Assembly: GCA_947000775.1 (NCBI GenBank)
Contig: CAMQGK010000048.1
Coordinates: 4,551,001-4,615,000 of the forward strand
Length of the DNA stretch: 64,000 bases
Direction: 5' to 3'
Origin: Pterois miles
Taxonomy: Eukaryota; Chordata; Actinopteri; Perciformes; Scorpaenidae
The notes below the pieces were generated by a model. It did no database searches. It was not told the origin of the DNA and saw only the letters and a list, made by a program, of their open reading frames with translations. Made by a program: the position numbers and the translations under genes. Below are positions 22,701-34,356 of this stretch, piece by piece (within the stretch, counting starts at the first letter, position 1; each line of letters starts with the position of its first letter).

Positions 22701-23173
22701 GGTAAAGGTTAAATCTAAGGGTTAATGTTAAGGTACAGGTTAAATCTAAGGGTTAATGTTGAGTTAAATGTTAAATCTAAGGGTTAAGGTTGAGGTAAAT
22801 GATAAATCTAAGGGTTAATGTTGAGTTAAATGTTAAATCTAAGGGTTACTGTTGAGTTAAATGTTAAATGTAAGGGTTAATGTTGAGTTAAATGTTAAAT
22901 CTCAGGGTTAATGTTGAGGTAAATGTTAAATCTCAGGGTTAATGTTAGGGTAATTGTTAAATCTAAGGGTTAATGTTAAGGTAAATGTTAAATATCAGGG
23001 TTAATGTTAAGGGAAATGATAAATCTAAGGGTTAATGTTGAGTTAAATGTTAAATCTCAGGGTTAATGTTGAGTTAAATGTAAGGGTTAATGTTAAGTTA
23101 AATGTAAATGTTCATGTGAAGTTAAGTGTTAAATTTAAGTGTTTTTGTTAAGTTAAATGTTAAGTTGAGTTAA
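22688..23173. repeat. 31-bp minisatellite, about 15 units, worn
   Basis: Unit starts AAATCTAAGGGTTAATGTTG and ends AGTTAAATGTT. Substitutions and short indels are frequent, more so to the right, so the array is older than the 29-bp and 19-bp arrays. Confidence 0.9.
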
Positions 23174-23404
23174 TGGAAACATTACCACCCTAACCAGTCA
23201 GTCCTGTACGGTTCATAGACTCCTCTATATAAAGTCATTTGATTAATAATCTGCTGATCGGAGGATTTTCAGGATAATAAATGCTGATCAGTAAGTCTGT
23301 TTCCCATAGTGATCAATAGAGGTCACGTCTGACAGTATTTGTTTGGCCCCCGGCAACAATCTGGGTTTCTCATGTGGCCCCCAGGTAGAATACTTCTACT
23401 ATAG
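23174..23404. other. Unassigned short spacer
   Basis: No recognisable gene or repeat. Confidence 0.3.
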
Positions 23405-23690
23405 AGTAATAATTGGTAGATAATGGTTCCTCCCATCCTCACGCTGCCGGTTCCTGATCGATCCTCTTTCCCAGCGTTCGCCTCTCGGTGTTTCTGTTTT
23501 TTGACTCGTGTCTTTTGCCTGCTGATTTCTGGATTGTTTGCCTGTTGGATTGATAACCCGTGTACCGACCTGAGCTCCGGTAAAGACTGTATTGATCTTT
23601 TATCTGTTTCTGAGTCCTGTGTCTTCGTGAGCCAGACGTCACCACTGTATCGTGATTCAGCTTCCTCAGCCACAGCCAGGAATGACTGAA
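23405..23690 (+). mobile_element. Gypsy-type LTR relic, right half
   Basis: CTGTTTTTTGACTCGTGTCT, TTGCCTGTTGGATTGATAAC and CGTGTACCGACC, then GTAAAGACTG, are collinear with 32480-32570 of the well-preserved LTR. Confidence 0.65.
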
Positions 23691-24243
23691 GAACTGATTT
23701 GTTGGCTGACTGAAAGCTGAGATAAAGTAATCCTCGGCATCCATGCTCAGAAGACGAGGGGAGGAAGGTGGGGATGAGGGAGGATGAGACGGTGCATAGA
23801 GAGTGAGAGGGATGACGAGTCCTGAGAACCCGGTATCGTTCTATCGGAGTGATCAGGTTTGAGAGGTGGCTCAGTCTCCGTAGTTCAGCTACTGCTTTAA
23901 TGCTGACGGCTGTCATGTCATTAAAAACAAACGTAAGTGGTCTTTAAATACTACACAACTGGCTCTGATGTCACTACGAAACACCTTCATGCAGGTGTGA
24001 AATATTCATGGCGTGACCATCTTCTGGTGGACAGGCGGCTTTATTCACTCTTTACCGTGAGGCTGAGCTGGTGGGACGTCAGACCACCATTTCAGCAGTC
24101 AGAGTTGGTTTCTTCTAGCCATGTCTGTGGTCTTTCCTATAACCTCGACCAAGTTTAGTGCCTAAACCCAACCAAACCTCACCTATAGCAGCAGTAGACC
24201 AGGAAACATGTGAATCATTATTTCTACTGGTCATGTGTGTTTT
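23691..24243. other. Unassigned single-copy sequence
   Basis: No gene recognised. Confidence 0.3.
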
Positions 24244-24594
24244 AGAAGAAGAAGAAGAAGAAGAAGAAGAAGAGTCCTTTATTAGTCCCACGAGGGGAAA
24301 TTCAATGTTTTCACTCTGTTGTTAACTTATACACGGTACATGCAGACCCGAACACACACATGCACAAACATGCAACAATGGAGAGGTGTCAGAGTGAGGG
24401 GGCTGCTCCTGACAAGCGCCCAGAGCAGTTGGGGGTTTGGTGCCTTGCTCAGGGGCACCTCGGCAGTGCCCAAGAGGTAAACTGGCACCTCTCCAGCTAC
24501 CAGTTCACACTCAGTTCTTGGTCCATGACGGGACTTGAACCGGTGACCCTCCGGTTCCCAAGCCAACTCCCTACAGACTGAGCTACTGCCGCCC
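24244..24594 (-). mobile_element. Full-length tRNA-derived SINE, minus strand
   Basis: Runs from an (AGA)n stretch (the tail on the minus strand) and TCCTTTATTAGTCCCACGAG through GGTGCCTTGCTCAGGGGCAC to GGACTTGAACCGG (B box) and GAGCTACTGCCGCC (A box/head). It is the most complete minus-strand copy. A 45-bp perfect hairpin begins six bases beyond the head (24600). Confidence 0.9.
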
Positions 24595-24599
24595 CCATT

Positions 24600-24644
24600 G
24601 ATGACATTGTTTGCCTCCCGTTTTGGGAGGCAAACAATGTCATC
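24600..24644. repeat. Perfect 20-bp inverted repeat with 5-base loop
   Basis: GATGACATTGTTTGCCTCCC at 24600-24619 and its exact complement at 24625-24644 flank GTTTT. The stem is perfect, with no mismatch. Confidence 0.95.
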
Positions 24645-26254
24645 TGTCTACTATTGGCGCCAACAACAGTAAATATGTGTAATGTTGCTTACTTGATAGT
24701 TTAAATGCACAAACCTGAAGCCCCACAGCGATACGTTATTGATCCATGTTTGACTGTTGGTGGTGGTTTTCTACAGGGCGCCTTGAGCAGGAATTTAATG
24801 GTGGCATTCAACAGCTAAAAGTGAAAATCTCCCAAGCTTCTCCAACAGAGAGGCGTTTACATGAAGCCAAGCACTGGAAAATCAGGGGTATCTGCAGTTC
24901 CTGCTTACAGCCGAGCCAACCTCTCTCTTTGAACGGCTCTGGCTCTGAGCGGAGAGCTAAAACTGGTCAGGGATCTGTTGCCGTGGCTCCTGGTGCTGTA
25001 CTGCTGCCATGCTGGCTCTGGGCCCACTACTCTCATCGCCGTGGGCAACCGTGGCAATGCCAGTATTCATATTTAGTGTAACTACTTAATTGTGTCTGTT
25101 TCTCAATAGAGAGTTACTGTAATGAGGCCCAGAGCTTATTGGCTGTCAGCGAACATTATAGTTCAGTTCAATACTTCTGTGGACAAAAACAATCTGCATC
25201 TCAAGAAAAACACATCCAGACTTCACTTCTTTACATTTGTGTGTGCACTGTACCGAGCACAATGTTGTTTCCTAAGTGTTGGGTTAGGATGTTTAAACAG
25301 GCCTGTTTATGTGTTCGATGGTATCGCTTCGATAGATGGGTTCCTGTGTGGTTTCATAGTCGCAGGGGTTAATCTGGGTGACTGTCGGAGGTGGAGTCAC
25401 TCATCAGTCGTGCAGGTCTTGGAATGAACTGCAGCTGTAAAATGTCTCCAGACGTACAATATTAACCTCATACGAACTCGGGCATCATGAATAAGACAGC
25501 AAACATGTGTGTAGCAATCTGGAGACATACATGTATGAAAAACGATGATTTCATTTCAAAGTGACTGGTGTGTATAAAAACTGGTTTTACAGAGGAGTGA
25601 GTGAGAGAAATGCTTGCTATTCAAAAAAAGGCAAGCAGATGGTGATGGCAAAAGAAGAGAGGAAGAGAAAGAGAGAGGCAAATCCGCAGGACGAGCAGAT
25701 GGAGAGAGAAAGACAGAGTCATTTAGGGACGAAGGAGAAGAAGATGAGGAGAGGCAGACAGCGAGCGGATGAGTGTTAGAAACCGACTGCATGAGAAAAT
25801 AGAGCAGAGAAGCCACAGCGAGGTTCATCTCAGGTAACGGCTGCTGTGTTCACCCGTACGGCTGATAGCGAGACCGGTAGTGGTAGTCATCATCTCTGAA
25901 ATCACACCACGTCTCTCTGCTGCCTCTTATTTCAGTATCAGTCACTTTATCAGGTTGGTTGTTCTGGTTCCTTCTCATCTCACTCACAAAGCTAATCAGA
26001 GAAAACGCTGACCAGGATTTCTTTAATCTGAATCACAAGAGGACACAATAAGTGTCTAAGACATCACTGAGCAACTGTCTACATGTTAGAGACGCCAGCG
26101 TTCTCTTAGTCCTGCTCTGGTACCACACTCCAGGTTAGCGAGGACCCCCATCGACATAATGCATCACCTTCACCATCAGCACTAAATGCCTCACACTAAC
26201 CCAACTTCAACCTTAAACCAAGTCCTAACCCTCAAAGACGCCTTTGAAGAAGTA
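24645..26254. other. Unassigned single-copy sequence
   Basis: Frames up to 111 codons (24746-25081) lack motifs. Purine-rich part at 25600-25780. No gene recognised. Confidence 0.35.
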
Positions 26255-27439
26255 CATGGCGTGGGCCTCTTTAGATGGCGTGGGCCTCTTTAGATGGCGT
26301 GGGCCTCCGTAGATGGCGTGGACCTCCGTAGATGGCGTGGGCCTCCGTAGATGGCGTGGACCTCCGTAGATGGCGTGGGCCTCCGTAGATGGCGTGGGCC
26401 TCTTTAGACGGCGTGGGCCTCCGTAGATGGCGTGGACCTCCGTAGATGGCGTGGGCCTCAGTAGATGGCGTGGGCCTCCGTAGATGGCGTGGGCCTCCGT
26501 AGATGGCGTGAACTTCAGTAGATGCCGTGGGCCTCAGTAGATGCCGTGGGCCTCTGTAGATGGCGTGGGCCTCAGTAGATGCCGTGGACCTCCGTAGATG
26601 GCGTGGACCTCAGTAGATGGCGTGGACCTCAGTAGATGGCGTGGGCCTCCGTATATGGCGTGGACCTCCGTAGATGGCGTGGGCCTCTGTAGATGGCGTG
26701 GACCTCAGTAGATGGCGTGGACCTCCGTAGATGCTGTGGACCTCCGTAGATGGCGTGGACCTCCGTAGATGGCGTGGACCTCAGTAGATGGCGTGGACCT
26801 CAGTAGATGGCGTGGGCCTCAGTAGATGGTTTGGGCCTCCGTATATGGCGTGGACCTCCGTAGATGGCGTGGGCCTCCGTAGATGGCGTGGACCTCAGTA
26901 GATGGCGTGGGCCTCCGTAGATGGCGTGGGCCTCAGTAGATGGCGTGGGCCTCCGTATATGGCGTGGACCTCCGTAGATGGCGTGGGCCTCCGTAGATGG
27001 CGTGGACCTCAGTAGATGGCGTGGGCCTCCGTAGATGGCGTGGGCCTCAGTAGATGGCGTGGGCCTCAGTAGATGGTTTGGGCCTCCGTATATGGCGTGG
27101 ACCTCCGTAGATGGCGTGGGCCTCCGTAGATGGCGTGGACCTCAGTAGATGGCGTGGGCCTCCGTAGATGGCGTGGGCCTCAGTAGATGGTTTGGGCCTC
27201 AGTAGATGGTTTGGGCCTCCGTATATGGCGTGGACCTCCGTAGATGGCGTGGGCCTCCGTAGATGGCGTGGACCTCAGTAGATGGCGTGGGCCTCCGTAG
27301 ATGGCGTGGGCCTCAGTAGATGGCGTGGGCCTCCGTATATGGCGTGGGCCTCCGTAGATGGCGTGGGCCTCCGTAGATGGCGTGGACCTCAGTAGATGGC
27401 GTGGGCCTCCGTAGATGGCGTGGGCCTCCGTAGATGGCG
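26255..27439. repeat. 19-bp minisatellite, about 62 units, higher-order
   Basis: Unit GATGGCGTGGGCCTCCGTA, with variants GACCTC, CAGTA and GTTTGGG. A GTATATGG marker variant recurs at 26651, 26841, 26955, 27088, 27221 and 27335, spaced 190, 114, 133, 133 and 114 bp, all multiples of 19. Confidence 0.96.
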
Positions 27440-30400
27440 CACACTAAAAGCTAACCGTCCCTGTGGTCATGTGACTGTCCCTGAGATGACGGAAGAGGCC
27501 AAATTGCTCGGCCAGTCTTCCTTTGATGGCGTCCATGTTGAATTGAAAGCACACGCCGGGTAGTCACAAAATGTCACAGGTTGAACGACAGACCACTGCA
27601 ACAAGTCGCAGAGCCTCGGTGCTACATGCAAAAGTGTGATGGCGTAACTTTCTGGCGTGTGCACCTCACGTTGGCCTCACCATGGCGAGCATGAACCTCT
27701 TTGAATCCATCAGTCAGAGCTGAATCAGAAACAGCTCAGCTCACTGCAGCATGCTTCCTTCTATCGGTCTCATTAAAAGTGACATTAAATAACGAGGTTT
27801 CCATTGAACCATAACATCTCGGCTGTGATTCACAGGAATCCTCCTCAGACTGGAGTCTGGCCTCAGATCAGCGCCACAGCTGTTGTGAATGGGCTGCCGG
27901 GGTCGGTGGGTTTTGGAGAAGATCAGCTGTACAGCAGAAGGAGGTGGTGGAGGACGAGAGGAAAGCCACCCTGCAGACTGTCTCTCTGAATGGGCAGCGA
28001 CTGGCGTCAGAGGGGTGAAACCGACCCACTGCCTCTTCTTGGAAAGAAAGCGACTGGTAGTAACATGCCTCCAGCTGTCCATCCTGCACCAAACACACAA
28101 AGCTTTACTCTTCTTTATATAAGAAAGAGTCCACTGGAGAAATCAGTCAGAGAAGAAACCCTCACTAGACTGTTAGATCGACCTGGTCACACTGTAGCTC
28201 AACATTTAGTCCTGGAGACTATTCACAGGATGAGCTACCTGCTAACATCCATGGCAGCACGAGGCAGTTCAGAGGAGCCGTTCCATTACTTCCTATCTCA
28301 TAACTATGTAAAAATGATCCCTGTTTTGTGGAGAGCTTATTCTCAGTGGAGGTAAAAACCATCCTGGTACCATCCTCCATGTTGAATCCACTTCACACAG
28401 CAGATGAAGCAGCTGAAATACCCCAGCATCACCAACGCCACCGTAGGGTTAACGCCTCTGAACAGACCTCGACCTCTTAAACTGTTCCTAGTTAAACCTA
28501 CGAAAAGTAACGCAAATACAAGACCTTCACCCAGACTGAAATCAGACGTCAGTGTTGGTCTATTTGTCATCTAACTTCGGTGCTTAAGTAACAGCACTTC
28601 AGTAATTATTTTAACCCAAACCACCGTCTTGTCCTAAACCTAACTAAGTAGTTTCCTGTGAATACCGAAGTTCAATTTGAAAAGACTGCATGCACGTAAT
28701 GACACATGCATGTGTTGCTGGACATTTGAAGGAAAAGTGATGAAAAATAAGAAACAACTTTCTATAACATATCATAGGAAGCGTTTTATGAGGATACGAA
28801 CCCAAATCAAACTACTCTACTTAAACATGTTTGTGTTCTGTCATTTATGACCTGAAACAATGGACTCTGTCCGCCTTCAGTTCCCGCCCAGCTTCCACTG
28901 GACTTTAAGATCGTTTTAATCCGATTTGAAACAGCGAAGGTCGAAACTGAAGCCTGATGGTTATCGGCCATGTTGGACAGGACCTGCTAACCTTTGGAGC
29001 AGCTTTTCCGAGGGCATGATGTAATGCTCAGGGTTTTTTTGTCAGTGTCCTTGTTGTCTCTAGAAAGACTTTATAAAGCATGTTTTGGGAGGATTCTGGC
29101 TTTACTGCTGTGAGAAGTTGCCGGTGCTGCCTGGAGGATGTCTCTGGAGCCCGAGGAATGCACTGACATCACTGTTAGCATTTTGCCAGGACTGAGGAGT
29201 TGGAAGTAGTTAGATGTAAGAGGTCTGAGTCTCCTTTGAGTCCTCTCCATGCAACATTACGGCATTCCCATATGTTTTTATGCACTGCACAGTGTCAAAA
29301 TCTGTAAATATTAATTAGATGTGCATCATTTAGCCATGGTAGGTCAAACATTTTGGTCCAGACTTAAATCTGAACAACTCAGTGTTGTGAAATTTTGCAT
29401 GTTGACATAAATTTTGCCAAAGTATGAATCCTTCGCGACCTTTCCTCCAGCGCCACCGGCAGGTCAGAATGTGACTTTGTCCCATGTTGGCTTAAGACCT
29501 AAAAATTTCCAAATGAATCACATTCCCATCAGCCTCCGCTGCTCTTAGCTTCGCTAATTTGCAAATTAGCAAATGCTAGCATGCTAATATGCTGAACTTA
29601 GATTAGGTGTCTGTGTTTTTGTGTAGAACTTTAACCCTTTCATGGTGTGTTTTCACTTCATCAAAGTTTATTATAACATTTTGGTTGCCTTATTGTTGTA
29701 TGTAGCTCCACCCTCTTCTTCACTTCTGACGGCCAAAGAACAAGGTGCTGACGGCCAAAATGAACCGAACGAACTCAAGGATTCAAAACTGTAGTCCCTG
29801 TAGACACCACAGTGACTACGTCCGCTTCCCTCATAACTAGGAGCTCACCGGTTCCACTTGTTTCACCCAGTCCGTGTCCTCAATCGTCCCAGTGTCCGCT
29901 GGGATTACATTCTGTGAAATGTAAGGATGGATGTGTAGTGTGTCCATGTAGACCACAGGAGATCCCGTTCTGTCACAAAACTAAAACGAATGTTCCCTTG
30001 TTTAAAAAACTACAGTCTTTCCCTTTCTTGTCCATCTTTTTCACAGCAGACATTCTGAAACAAGCACAGGTGCATCTCATAGCATTAAGGACGGCTCTGT
30101 CCAATACGAGTGAACGCACGACTGCCGGCCAGCGGCCAGGATGCTGAATGTGAAGCAGCTAAATGGTATTCAGCCATCATTCATCTCATCATTTACACCG
30201 TTTCTTTTCCTCCTGCGACACGGCGACATGTCTGCTGTTAAAGAGGATGTCGGTTGCCTACAGGTTAGGTCGCAGTAGCGATACAGGCCGGAAAGTTGTG
30301 ACAACTGACTGATTGACATCAATCAAAAAAATCTTGGTAATTTGTGTTCACCAAGAATTGACATGAATACTTTACTTAAACTCTCTGACATAAAAATGAT

Positions 30401-30878
30401 GAAGGTAGACTAATTTCTGGAGAGTTAACTCTGCACTACCTTGATATCTGACACATTATTATTATTATTATTGTTATTATTGTTATACGCGTGGTTGTTC
30501 TAGTTATTAGTTATATGAAGTAATAACCTCTTACATAACGTGCTGATGTTGTTTTTTCTTCCAGTATGGTCTGATTCTCTTCTCAGAACTGAGTTCATGT
30601 TTATCTGCAGAGAAAGGGGGTCTATATGAGTCATAAGTCATGAAGCAAAACAACCTGTCTTTGTCTTTTCTTTTTCTTTTTGTGCTAAAGCAGAGGAGGA
30701 TCCCCTTGGCTTGCCTCTGTTAATAATTAGGGTGGATATTTCTTACTGCTCAGAGAGGCTCATCTCTTTCATAGACAACATGGAGGAGTCACAGCGCTGC
30801 TGCTACACAACCAACGCTGTAAACAGACAGAGGAGGATGTGGACTATCAGTCAGCCCACACACACACACACACACCCT

Positions 30879-30913
<35 letters not shown>

Positions 30914-31598
30914 CTCTATGGCTGTGGGGAGGGCTGGGTGGGTGGGGGGGGGGTGGTTTCTGTGGAAGTGGGAGGGTGAGATAATCTGGGCAGGGCCTTC
31001 CACAGAACAGGTCAGAGGCGTCACATGACAGCTGAGAAACGGGGGTTTCTCTGGAAACGTTTCACTGAGCTCATACAGCCCAGACTCCCAGCGACAGCAG
31101 CAGCTTCAGCGAAGCTTCCTTATGGTTGTTTAACCTGCTGTCTGTCGCCGTTAAAGGTCACAGTCGCACTTTACACACAAGGTTTCACTGAATGTAATAT
31201 CCAGTGTGTGTATGATGAATAATGACAGTGTTGAGTTTCAAAGTGAATAAATCTGTCATGGATTTAGACTCACTAGCCTACACTATATAATGTCAGAATG
31301 CATTCTTATATACTGAATCAATCAGTCATCAATGAATGAAATCATCTTCTATCATGTAATGCTTTGTTTGTAATGTTTAAATGAGTGTTGTGTTTATTTG
31401 TAACCCAGGTCCAACTTTCATTTTGTGTTCATTTTGGTGGTCCTGCTAACCTGGCTCAGGTCATTAGGTTCATACAGTAGAAGGAGGCTTCTGTCATCTG
31501 GCTGAGAATTCACCAGGCTCCGGGATCTCAGGTGCCCCCCTCAGGTAAATAACCTGCACTGTGGTGGATCTGAGCTCTCTGAGCATCCACTGCATTCA
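27440..31598. other. Long single-copy region without recognised genes
   Basis: Frames at 27990-28355 and 29812-30147 (121 and 111 codons) carry no motif I recognise. Small features: an 18-bp perfect palindrome GCTAATTTGCAAATTAGC at 29553-29570; (ATT)n at 30461-30485; CA runs at 30857-30911; a G-rich stretch at 30932-30957. Confidence 0.4.
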
Positions 31599-32066
31599 TT
31601 AAAGGTCTGGACCAGATCTTTTATCACCTGAGGTGTCACAGTCCATCCTGCACCAGGGTTTCTTGGTCCCAGTGACCTTTCGTTTGTTGTTGTTGTTGGA
31701 GTGAAGAGCGCGCGTCCTATTGTCTTCGAGTTTCCACCATTTGGTAGAGCACATGTTGAGCTGTATATTTTGTTGAAAAATAGGTTTGCAGCTGAGAGAC
31801 CACCCACCAGGAGGAGGGTGGGCGGCACCGGCAGCTGCAGGAGAATTCACCAACCGCTGGAGGATCACAGGGTCTAACCTGCAGACAGGATAGACGGCCA
31901 GTGTGGTGATCCAGCGGGGTTCTGGGCGGTCCCCTGGGATCAGAACCACAGTGCTGGTGTTTGCATTGGTTGGATTCAAATATGGGTCTGTCTCCATCTC
32001 CTGGAGCTGCTGGACGCTCTCCTCCTGGCGAAGCAGCCTCTTGGCGGCAGTCAGGATGAGGCAAGG
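31599..32066 (-). other. Coding-like minus-strand segment of unknown identity
   Basis: A 156-codon stop-free minus-strand stretch begins right after CTCCTAG (a possible splice acceptor whose TAG would otherwise be a stop) at 32067-32069. Its first part looks protein-like: LTAAKRLLRQEESVQQLQEM, then TVVLIPGDRPEPRWITTLAV and YPVCRLDPVILQRLVN. After about residue 90 it becomes low-complexity, and another frame (31541-31828) looks more protein-like, as if a frameshift occurred. I do not recognise the family. A solo LTR lies 45 bp away. It could be a decayed exon or chance. Confidence 0.3.
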
Positions 32067-32115
32067 CTAGGAGTTGTTTTATCGTTCTACTCAGTCTTGG
32101 ACGGAGGGCAGACCG

Positions 32116-32638
32116 TGTCACGCCCCAAGACTGTTAAGTTACGTTTTTGTCCTTGTGGTTGTGAATGTTGTCCATTTCCTGTTTTATTTTGAAATCTAAT
32201 CCCTCCTCTCGTTTCAGAGCACGTCACTTCCTGCCCTGCTGTTCTTCCGTGTTTTGAATGAATGAAATCCCCTGACCTACTTTCCAACTACCCTCACCTG
32301 CGTCTGATCGTCTCCCCGCCCTGATTGTGTCCACCTGTCCATAGTTAGTCACTCCCCTCTTTAGTATTTAAGCTGTGTTCCCCTTCCCTTCTGTGCCCGT
32401 TCGTCTTCGTATCTCCTAGAGTGCAAGCGTCCTCGCGTTATTTTTCCTGTGATCTAGACTCCTTGTGTTTTTGAATCTCTGCTCGTTTTTTGACCCTGCC
32501 TTTTGGATTTGTTAGCCTGTGGGACTGACCTATCGTGTACCGACCTTTGCTTGTTATATTAAAGATTTTGCCAACTTGTACCTGCCTGCTCTCCGCGTCG
32601 TGCGTTTGACTCCAAACCTGTTTCACCAGCCCCTCACA
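32116..32638 (+). mobile_element. Solo LTR, gypsy-type, with 5-bp target duplication
   Basis: Starts TGTCACG and ends CTCACA (TG...CA ends), 523 bp. A promoter-like TATTTAAG occurs near 32364 and a polyadenylation-like ATTAAA at 32558-32563. GACCG precedes it at 32111-32115 and follows it at 32639-32643, a perfect 5-bp target site duplication. No internal retroviral-type ORF is present, so this is an excision product by LTR-LTR recombination. Four degraded relatives occur in the window. Confidence 0.88.
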
Positions 32639-32643
32639 GACCG

Positions 32644-33120
32644 GATGACACAGTGACTCACTATCGTTTCTCAGAGGAACAAGTGGTTCAGGCTCATTTC
32701 ACTGGATATCTCTGCAGGGCAATACATAGACGTCCTTGACACGACATCAACACTGTGACCTCTTTACATTCTGGTGATAATGGTAGTGAATTTATTTAAT
32801 GTTTTAAACCAAAAAAAACTGTCCAGATCTCGTTCACTGTACCTTTAATGTATATTATGATGTGGGAAGTTGTGATTTTACAGGGAGTGGTGTGCAGGAT
32901 ATTTCACGGACAGATATAAGAGACCAGAAACATTGTTCGGACTGGTGAAGAGCCAAAGTTGTCGCTAACTTCGGGGCTAACCCTCTCACCTTTAATCTGC
33001 AGCTCACAAGCAAGACTCAGCAGTTTGGGTGTTGAGGAGTTCAGTAACAGTCTACACTGTACACACACTGCACTGCTGCTTTCACAGCTATAACATTACT
33101 GCTAACTTCATACTTACTGT

Positions 33121-33168
<48 letters not shown>

Positions 33169-34356
33169 ACTGGTTGCAGTACAGGACAATAGGCGGAGCA
33201 ACGTGGACAGTTGTGTGTGTGAACAACAATTAAGTCTTGAGAAAACATTGGCCTACAAAAAGCAGTGTGTATGCAGATTACCAAAAAATGTGCCAAACCC
33301 TTTCTGTCCATGACTCCTCTCTTGTCACCCCACCCAGCCCACAGAAACAAACACACCCCAGGTGAGTTATAGAGCGTAACCTCCTTTCACTGCTCCCGTT
33401 TCAGCTGCTGGAACGTGGCCGATCTGTTGTTCTTTCACCGTGTGACTCATGAGCAGACAGAGGTGTGTAGCCGTTGCTGCTTTCGTACTGAGTCACATCC
33501 TCTTCGTTGACCGCTGAAGTGGAAGCTCTAGCGTTGCAGAGCGGAGTTGTGGCTGTAAAACATGACTTTAAAGGCCCAGTGGAGCTCATTTCTGTCTGCA
33601 GCGGTTCTCAAAGGCCTTTTCTGGACATTGATCCACTAGTCCATCTTTTTAAAGTTTAGTGTCACACTTTGATTGGAGAGGATGAAAACACACAGCTTGT
33701 TCTGTGGCTTAATAATAATAATGATAATAATAATAATAATAACATAATGAGCATCATTTATAGCTGCATGAGCATCACCAGGCCACCAAGCTTGATTTAT
33801 TTGTTCTGCACAGATTAGTAATGTAGAGTGAAATATTGTATTGCATTCCCATCCAGCCTGATGATGTTAAATAAAACCAACTGTTGACAAACCTGCACTT
33901 GACCTCAGTATCAGCGTCACCCGCTGATAATAATACTAACTTCCTTTTAGCAATACGCCACACTTCTTTGTTGAATGAATGGAAACCAGGCTGAAAGACA
34001 TCCCCATTTAACACTGCTTTCCAGTTCCCTTCCTGTAAATTCAGTCACTTCCTCATACTGCCCTATCGGGCCACTGACCTGACGGGGAGGCAGCTGTTCC
34101 ACGTTCTCCCCCCGTCTCACAGCGTCTTCCCTGATGTGACGCACATGGAGCCTTAAGTCCACGTTTGGGATGTGTTTTATAAGTCATCACTTACAGAATC
34201 TATTAATGCTCTTTTTAATGACTCACCGCATGCTAAAATACTAATACTAAAATAAACGCTTCATACTGAGTGTATGAGTCTAACAGAACACAGTGTGTGT
34301 ACAGGAACACACAGTAACATGTACTACTTAGAGCACTACTGACAGCAACATTTATT
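32644..34356. other. Unassigned single-copy sequence with microsatellites
   Basis: Holds a (CA)n run at 33123-33166 and an (AAT)n run at 33713-33741. No gene recognised. Confidence 0.4.
33123..33166. repeat. (CA)n microsatellite
   Basis: Pure CA run of about 44 bp. Confidence 0.95.

Noticed and set aside
24600..24644. microRNA precursor
   Set aside because: The stem is perfect but only 20 bp with a 5-base loop, shorter than a usual animal precursor. Kept as a hairpin, not called an RNA gene.
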